From Hepsetus odoe (Eukaryota > Chordata > Actinopteri > Characiformes > Hepsetidae), in contig CM029384.1 of the NCBI GenBank assembly GCA_017165825.1, positions 3,478,688 through 3,542,687 on the forward strand: a stretch of 64,000 nucleotides of DNA, read 5' to 3'. How positions within the stretch are numbered: position 1 is the stretch's first letter; each line of letters starts with the position of its first letter. The notes under the pieces were generated by a model. It saw nothing but the letters and a program-made list of their open reading frames with translations. It was not told where the DNA came from and ran no database searches. The translations under genes and the position numbers were made by a program. Below, one piece after another: positions 63,817 through 64,000 of the stretch.

Positions 63817-64000
63817 TATATTCTGGTCTGGTGCTGTATGTTCTGGTCTGGTGCTGTATGTTCTGGTCTGGTGCTGTATGTTCTGGTCTGGTTTATGTAT
63901 GTTCTGTTCTGGTCTGGTGCTGTATGTTCTGGTCTGGTTTATGTATGTTCTGGTCTGGTGCTGTATGTTCTGGTCTGGTTTATGTATGTTCTGGTCTGGT
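63817..64000. repeat. 20-bp TTCTGGTCTGGTGCTGTATG array, running off the window
   Basis: Nine or more units alternate between TTCTGGTCTGGTGCTGTATG and a 21-bp form with TTTATGTATG. The right end is not in view. Confidence 0.95.

Overview
The window looks like a gene-poor, intron-type stretch of a vertebrate genome, most likely a teleost fish. There is no operon, ribosome-binding site or dense coding. It holds about 35 copies or fragments of tRNA-derived SINEs whose central block is the V-domain of the V-SINE superfamily. It also holds fragments of an RTE-like non-LTR retrotransposon, pieces of an L2/CR1-type LINE, Tc1/mariner relics with TA-flanked inverted repeats, and long CA, GA and GATA microsatellites, all typical of teleost introns. 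The order within teleosts cannot be fixed from sequence alone.

Only short pieces look like host coding sequence. On the + strand, 432-504 and 45005-45123 each have an acceptor after a long pyrimidine tract, a GT donor and an open frame, and their intron phases fit each other (2 to 2). If they are consecutive exons, nearly all of the window is one intron of about 44.5 kb. Two weaker candidates are 7096-7226, which has the same phase class as 45005-45123, and 47937-48090, whose entry phase fits the exit phase of either. I do not recognise the protein.

Layout. 0-9 kb: exon candidate, a 21-bp minisatellite split by a SINE, a duplicated 230-bp segment, several SINEs, a 47-bp array. 10-17.5 kb: degenerate arrays and LINE fragments, including an 'agagcatta' array split by a LINE that was itself hit by a composite insertion. 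17.5-25 kb: mostly unique sequence, a 945-bp degenerate 'gagtctctgg' array, a perfect 36-bp-arm hairpin and a 41-bp array. 25-32 kb: CA tracts, a minisatellite-bearing element, a broken Tc1-like transposase, 1.1 kb of nearly pure purine, and a foldback element built from the 3' end of a Tc1-like transposon. 32-42 kb: unique sequence, a second copy of the minisatellite-bearing element, and the longest LINE reverse transcriptase relic (38.2-39.9 kb, minus). 42-48 kb: a 77-bp GATGA array, GA/CT tracts and the best exon. 48-58 kb: arrays, SINEs and a TA-flanked element family with a variable 69-bp internal unit. 58-64 kb: CpG-rich, promoter-like sequence, a MITE, SINE-in-SINE nesting, and terminal GATA/GA and 20-bp arrays.

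No RNA gene, CRISPR array, intact transposase or intact retrotransposon is present. The long serine/leucine or glutamate/arginine open frames are translations of simple repeats.
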